Shown one piece after another: positions 62,178-64,000 of a stretch of DNA of 64,000 nucleotides (position 1 is its first letter; every line of letters begins with the position of its first letter). The notes below the pieces were generated by a model. It was not told the DNA's origin and did no database searches. It was given only the letters and a program-made list of their open reading frames with translations. Position numbers and translations under genes: made by a program. Source of the DNA: TMP-86 sp964247385 (GTDB taxonomy: Bacteria; Pseudomonadota; Gammaproteobacteria; Steroidobacterales; Steroidobacteraceae); contig CAXTUB010000015.1 in the NCBI GenBank assembly GCA_964247385.1, positions 1 to 64,000 on the forward strand, read 5' to 3'.

Positions 62178-62993
62178 GTGAGCAAGCTGATCCAGTATCG
62201 ACCGACCGGTCCGCTGGAGGCGGTCATCGATTGCATTTGGCTGAGCCGCCGAGGCGAAAGCTCGACCGAGCTCGAGCATATGCTGCCTTCGGGTAGAGCG
62301 CACTTGGTCATCGCGCTGCACGATGTCCCCATTCAATGGGCATGCGCTCGAGCCGCCGGCGATTGGCGTTCGTGGAAACGTGGTGTGCTGCACGGGCCTC
62401 AAACGAAATACTTTCTTGCTGCTCCCAAGCCCAAGGGAACTGTAGTCGGCGTTTCATTTCGGCCCGGCATGGCGGGCGCGATTCTAGGCATTCCTCTGGT
62501 CGAGCTGCGGGACGGTCATGTATCTCTTGATGAGCTGTGGGGTGGTCGAGGGTGCGGACTGCGGGACCGACTGTGGGCCGAGCCTAACGCGCCCGGCATT
62601 TTCCGTTTGCTGGAAAGAGAGCTCATTTCTCGAATGGCGCACTCTTGGCGGCTGCATCCGGCCGTCGCCTACGCGTTAGCGGCCGGCCCACCGCATTCAG
62701 ATCGCCGCCGCATCTCGGATATCCAGAGCCGCACCGGATACAGTCCGCGTCACTTTATTGATGTATTCCGATCGGCCGTCGGCCTCGGCCCCAAGCAGTA
62801 CTTCCGGATACGGCGATTTTCGAGCGCGCTGATCGGGCTCGCCCGCGGCGATGCAAAGCTCTCGGAAGTGGCATTGGCGACAGGCTATGCAGACCAGGCC
62901 CATCTCGCGCGAGAATTTCGCGAGTTGGCTGGAACGCCTCCTTCATGCTATCGGCCTCGTTCGGAGCTCAGCGCGCATCATCACAGGCCGTGA
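62178..62993 (+). CDS. AraC-family transcriptional regulator
   Basis: A 271-aa regulator. The N-terminal domain (about residues 1-150: YRPTGPLEAVIDCIWLSRRG, HMLPSGRAHLVIAL, GVSFRPGMAGAILGIP) is of the DUF6597 type, and the C-terminal HTH (about 165-260: RRISDIQSRTGYSPRHFIDV, SEVALATGYADQAHLAREFR) is a standard double helix-turn-helix. GTG 62178 begins 11 bp after the tRNA-Ser gene. Its last codons encode AHHHRP and lie inside a 17-bp repeat array. Inducer unknown. Confidence 0.9.
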   Translation: MSKLIQYRPTGPLEAVIDCIWLSRRGESSTELEHMLPSGRAHLVIALHDVPIQWACARAAGDWRSWKRGVLHGPQTKYFLAAPKPKGTVVGVSFRPGMAGAILGIPLVELRDGHVSLDELWGGRGCGLRDRLWAEPNAPGIFRLLERELISRMAHSWRLHPAVAYALAAGPPHSDRRRISDIQSRTGYSPRHFIDVFRSAVGLGPKQYFRIRRFSSALIGLARGDAKLSEVALATGYADQAHLAREFRELAGTPPSCYRPRSELSAHHHRP

Positions 62994-63036
62994 ATCGTCA
63001 CAGGGTCGGAATCATCACAGGTTTGAATCATCACAG
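62977..63036 (+). repeat. Four-copy 17-bp tandem repeat at the AraC gene end
   Basis: Copies of ATC(A/G)TCACAG start at 62977, 62994, 63011 and 63027, a period of 17, 17 and 16 bases, each followed by a variable 6-7 bases ending in GA. A partial fifth copy (GAATCGTG) lies at 63044-63051. The first copy is in the AraC coding end. The array lies upstream of the VOC gene, so it may be an operator array or a slippage product. Confidence 0.85.
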
Positions 63037-63161
63037 AGCATGTGAATCGTGCGGCGCGGTCGCGGCGAGGTAAAAAAGCTTCAAGAGTTCTGACTGAGCT
63101 GGACGCTAGACTAGACGGCGTTCTTCGCAAAATTCACGTGCGTGCTTCGGGAGTTTCAATC

Positions 63162-63623
63162 ATGAGTGATCAGGAGAAGCCGGCTATCCACGAGGTGTAT
63201 GCCTATCTACGGCTGCACGATGCGAAGGCGGCAATCGACTTTTACGCGCGTGCATTCGGCGCTAATGAGCTCTTCAGGCTGGTCGAGCCGAGCGGTCGCA
63301 TTGGCCACGCTGAAATCCAGATCGGACCTGCGACGATCCTTCTCTCCGACGAGTATCCCGAATTTGGCATTCGCGGGCCTCGCTCGCTCGGCGCTACGAG
63401 CGTCTCGATTCACATTCACGTCGAAGATGTGGACGGGATGTTCGCAAGGGCGATCGCCGCAGGCGCGACCGTCGTCCGGCCTTTACAGAATCAATTTTAC
63501 GGCGAACGTTCCGGCACCGTGCGCGATCCGTTCGGCCATGAATGGTTACTTGGCGGTCACCTGGAAGACGTTGACCCGGCGGAGATGCAGCGTCGTTATA
63601 CGGCGATGTTTCAAAAGGACTGA
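63162..63623 (+). CDS. VOC-family (glyoxalase/PhnB-like) protein
   Basis: A 153-aa protein with paired beta-alpha-beta-beta-beta modules of the vicinal-oxygen-chelate superfamily: VYAYLRLHDAKAAIDFYARA, GHAEIQIGPATILLSDEYP, VSIHIHVEDVDGMFARAIAA and VRDPFGHEWLLGGH. This is close to the PhnB/glyoxalase-like group in which many members are uncharacterised. ATG 63162 (GGGAG upstream) gives the expected N-terminus; a frame open from GTG 63042 is probably not translated. Probably in the regulon of the AraC gene upstream. Confidence 0.88.
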   Translation: MSDQEKPAIHEVYAYLRLHDAKAAIDFYARAFGANELFRLVEPSGRIGHAEIQIGPATILLSDEYPEFGIRGPRSLGATSVSIHIHVEDVDGMFARAIAAGATVVRPLQNQFYGERSGTVRDPFGHEWLLGGHLEDVDPAEMQRRYTAMFQKD

Positions 63624-63684
63624 ACAACGGGCGGGATGAGAAGCCCTTCCAACGGCACTTCCCGTGACACCCGCCTAAATAGGA

Positions 63685-63704
63685 CGGCCCGGCTTTCCGG
63701 GCCG
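63685..63704. terminator. Hairpin between convergent VOC and DUF3072 genes
   Basis: CGGCCCGG (63685-63692), loop CTTT, CCGGGCCG (63697-63704): a perfect 8-bp stem. T-tracts are poor on both sides, so it may be a weak bidirectional terminator. Confidence 0.55.
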
Positions 63705-63726
63705 CTGACCGCCGATGCCAGAATGA

Positions 63727-63948
63727 CTACTGACCTCGTCCGGTCTTCTCCTGAAGCTCATCGATGCGGACCGATGCATCGGCCTTGGTCAATTCATCCA
63801 CATCGTCGGCAGGTTCGCCGGCTTCGCTGGCCAGCGTTTCCAGATAAGACTTTTGCGCTGGCGTGATGGGCTCATCGCCTGTTTTCCACTGTGACGGATC
63901 ACGGAAAGGTGCCGGATCGGGTTGAGTCGAGCGCTGATCATTGGCCAT
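63727..63948 (-). CDS. DUF3072 protein, predicted SOS-controlled
   Basis: A 73-aa hydrophilic, acidic protein of the DUF3072 family: DPSQWKTGDEPITPAQKSYL, ETLASEAGE, ELTKADASVRIDELQEKTGRG. The family motifs (WxTGDEPxTxxQ and LTKAxASxxIDELQ) are intact; no function is known. ATG 63948 has GGAGGA 7 bases upstream. A perfect LexA box (63972-63987) lies 24 bases upstream with a TATAAA-like element inside it, so induction by DNA damage is likely. Confidence 0.88.
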   Translation of the reverse strand: MANDQRSTQPDPAPFRDPSQWKTGDEPITPAQKSYLETLASEAGEPADDVDELTKADASVRIDELQEKTGRGQ

Positions 63949-63971
63949 GAAACTTCCTCCGAATGTTTGAA

Positions 63972-63987
63972 CTGTTTTTATATACAG
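63972..63987 (-). promoter_or_regulatory. Perfect LexA operator (SOS box) upstream of DUF3072
   Basis: On the minus strand CTGTATATAAAAACAG, an exact CTGT-N8-ACAG with the AT-rich core of the strongest E. coli boxes. It matches the operator of the lexA gene in this window (CTGTATATAATGACAG). A TATAAA lies within it. The -35 would fall near or beyond the window end. A divergent gene past 64000 could share it. Confidence 0.85.
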
Positions 63988-64000
63988 CTTCGCGCTTTAA

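Noticed and set aside
62977..63036. CRISPR array
   Set aside because: Repeats are only about 10 conserved bases with 6-7-base intervals, far too short for repeat-spacer units, and no cas gene is present.
63042..63161. Longer N-terminus for the VOC protein from GTG 63042
   Set aside because: The extra 40 residues are basic and non-conserved. The GTG lies within the repeat array, and ATG 63162 has a ribosome site and fits the family.

Overview
The window is 64 kb of gene-dense, GC-rich bacterial chromosome. Housekeeping gene order and protein motifs point to a gammaproteobacterium, probably on the Lysobacterales/Nevskiales/Steroidobacterales side. Supporting points are sdhAB-sdhE-ygfX next to rpoE-rseA-rseB and lepA-lepB-rnc-era-recO-pdxJ-acpS; an mfd / lolCED / comEC / exbBD / msbA-lpxK-kdsB / rne-rluC run; and a clpS-clpA-infA-aat-trxB-ftsK-lolA-rarA-serS run that keeps the backbone of the Escherichia coli 19-minute region. 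No phage, IS element, rRNA or CRISPR array was seen. The exact lineage is an inference.

Layout. 1-3.3 kb: succinate dehydrogenase flavoprotein (5' truncated and fused to a ClpB-like sequence at the window edge), SdhB, SdhE, YgfX-like. 3.35-5.98 kb: an apparently autoregulated sigma-E promoter, RpoE, RseA, RseB, and a small thioredoxin-fold protein. 6-16.8 kb: one long plus-strand run, lepA-lepB-DUF4845-rnc-era-recO-pdxJ-acpS-exonuclease-rlmD-nagZ-LOV/GGDEF, with many 4-bp start/stop overlaps. 16.9-20.7 kb, minus: mfd and a small secreted protein. 20.8-31.8 kb: lolC, lolE, lolD, DUF2062 (minus), comEC, exbB, exbD, msbA, lpxK, Trm112-like, kdsB, that is lipoprotein and LPS export plus DNA uptake. 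31.8-41 kb: quinone oxidoreductase, tyrosine phosphatase, DUF4184, rne (minus) with a long leader divergent from rluC, maf, and rpmF-plsX-fabH. 41-43.6 kb: an L,D-transpeptidase facing an Lpp/OprI-like lipoprotein, then lexA with two abutting SOS boxes. 43.6-49.8 kb, minus: an acidic hypothetical protein and a partial type II secretion operon, gspC-D-E-F. 50-62 kb: clpS-clpA, infA, aat, a FemAB/GNAT-like protein, trxB, ftsK, lolA, vanZ-like, rarA, serS. 62-64 kb: tRNA-Ser(UGA), then an accessory-looking end with an AraC-type regulator, a 17-bp repeat array, a VOC protein and a DUF3072 gene behind a perfect SOS box.

How it fits together. Much of the window concerns the cell envelope: sigma-E stress signalling, signal peptidase, lipoprotein sorting (LolCDE and LolA, in two separate loci), lipid A/Kdo supply, peptidoglycan recycling, Lpp tethering and type II secretion. 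The second theme is DNA damage and RNA control: Mfd, LexA, RarA, RecO, RNase III, RNase E, Era. The less ordinary items are the SOS-box DUF3072 gene, a LOV-like/GGDEF protein that has lost both its photoactive cysteine and its catalytic signature, the 17-bp repeat array, a recurring -10-box-next-to-start-codon architecture, degenerate metal sites in ComEC and GspE, and the chimeric left edge.
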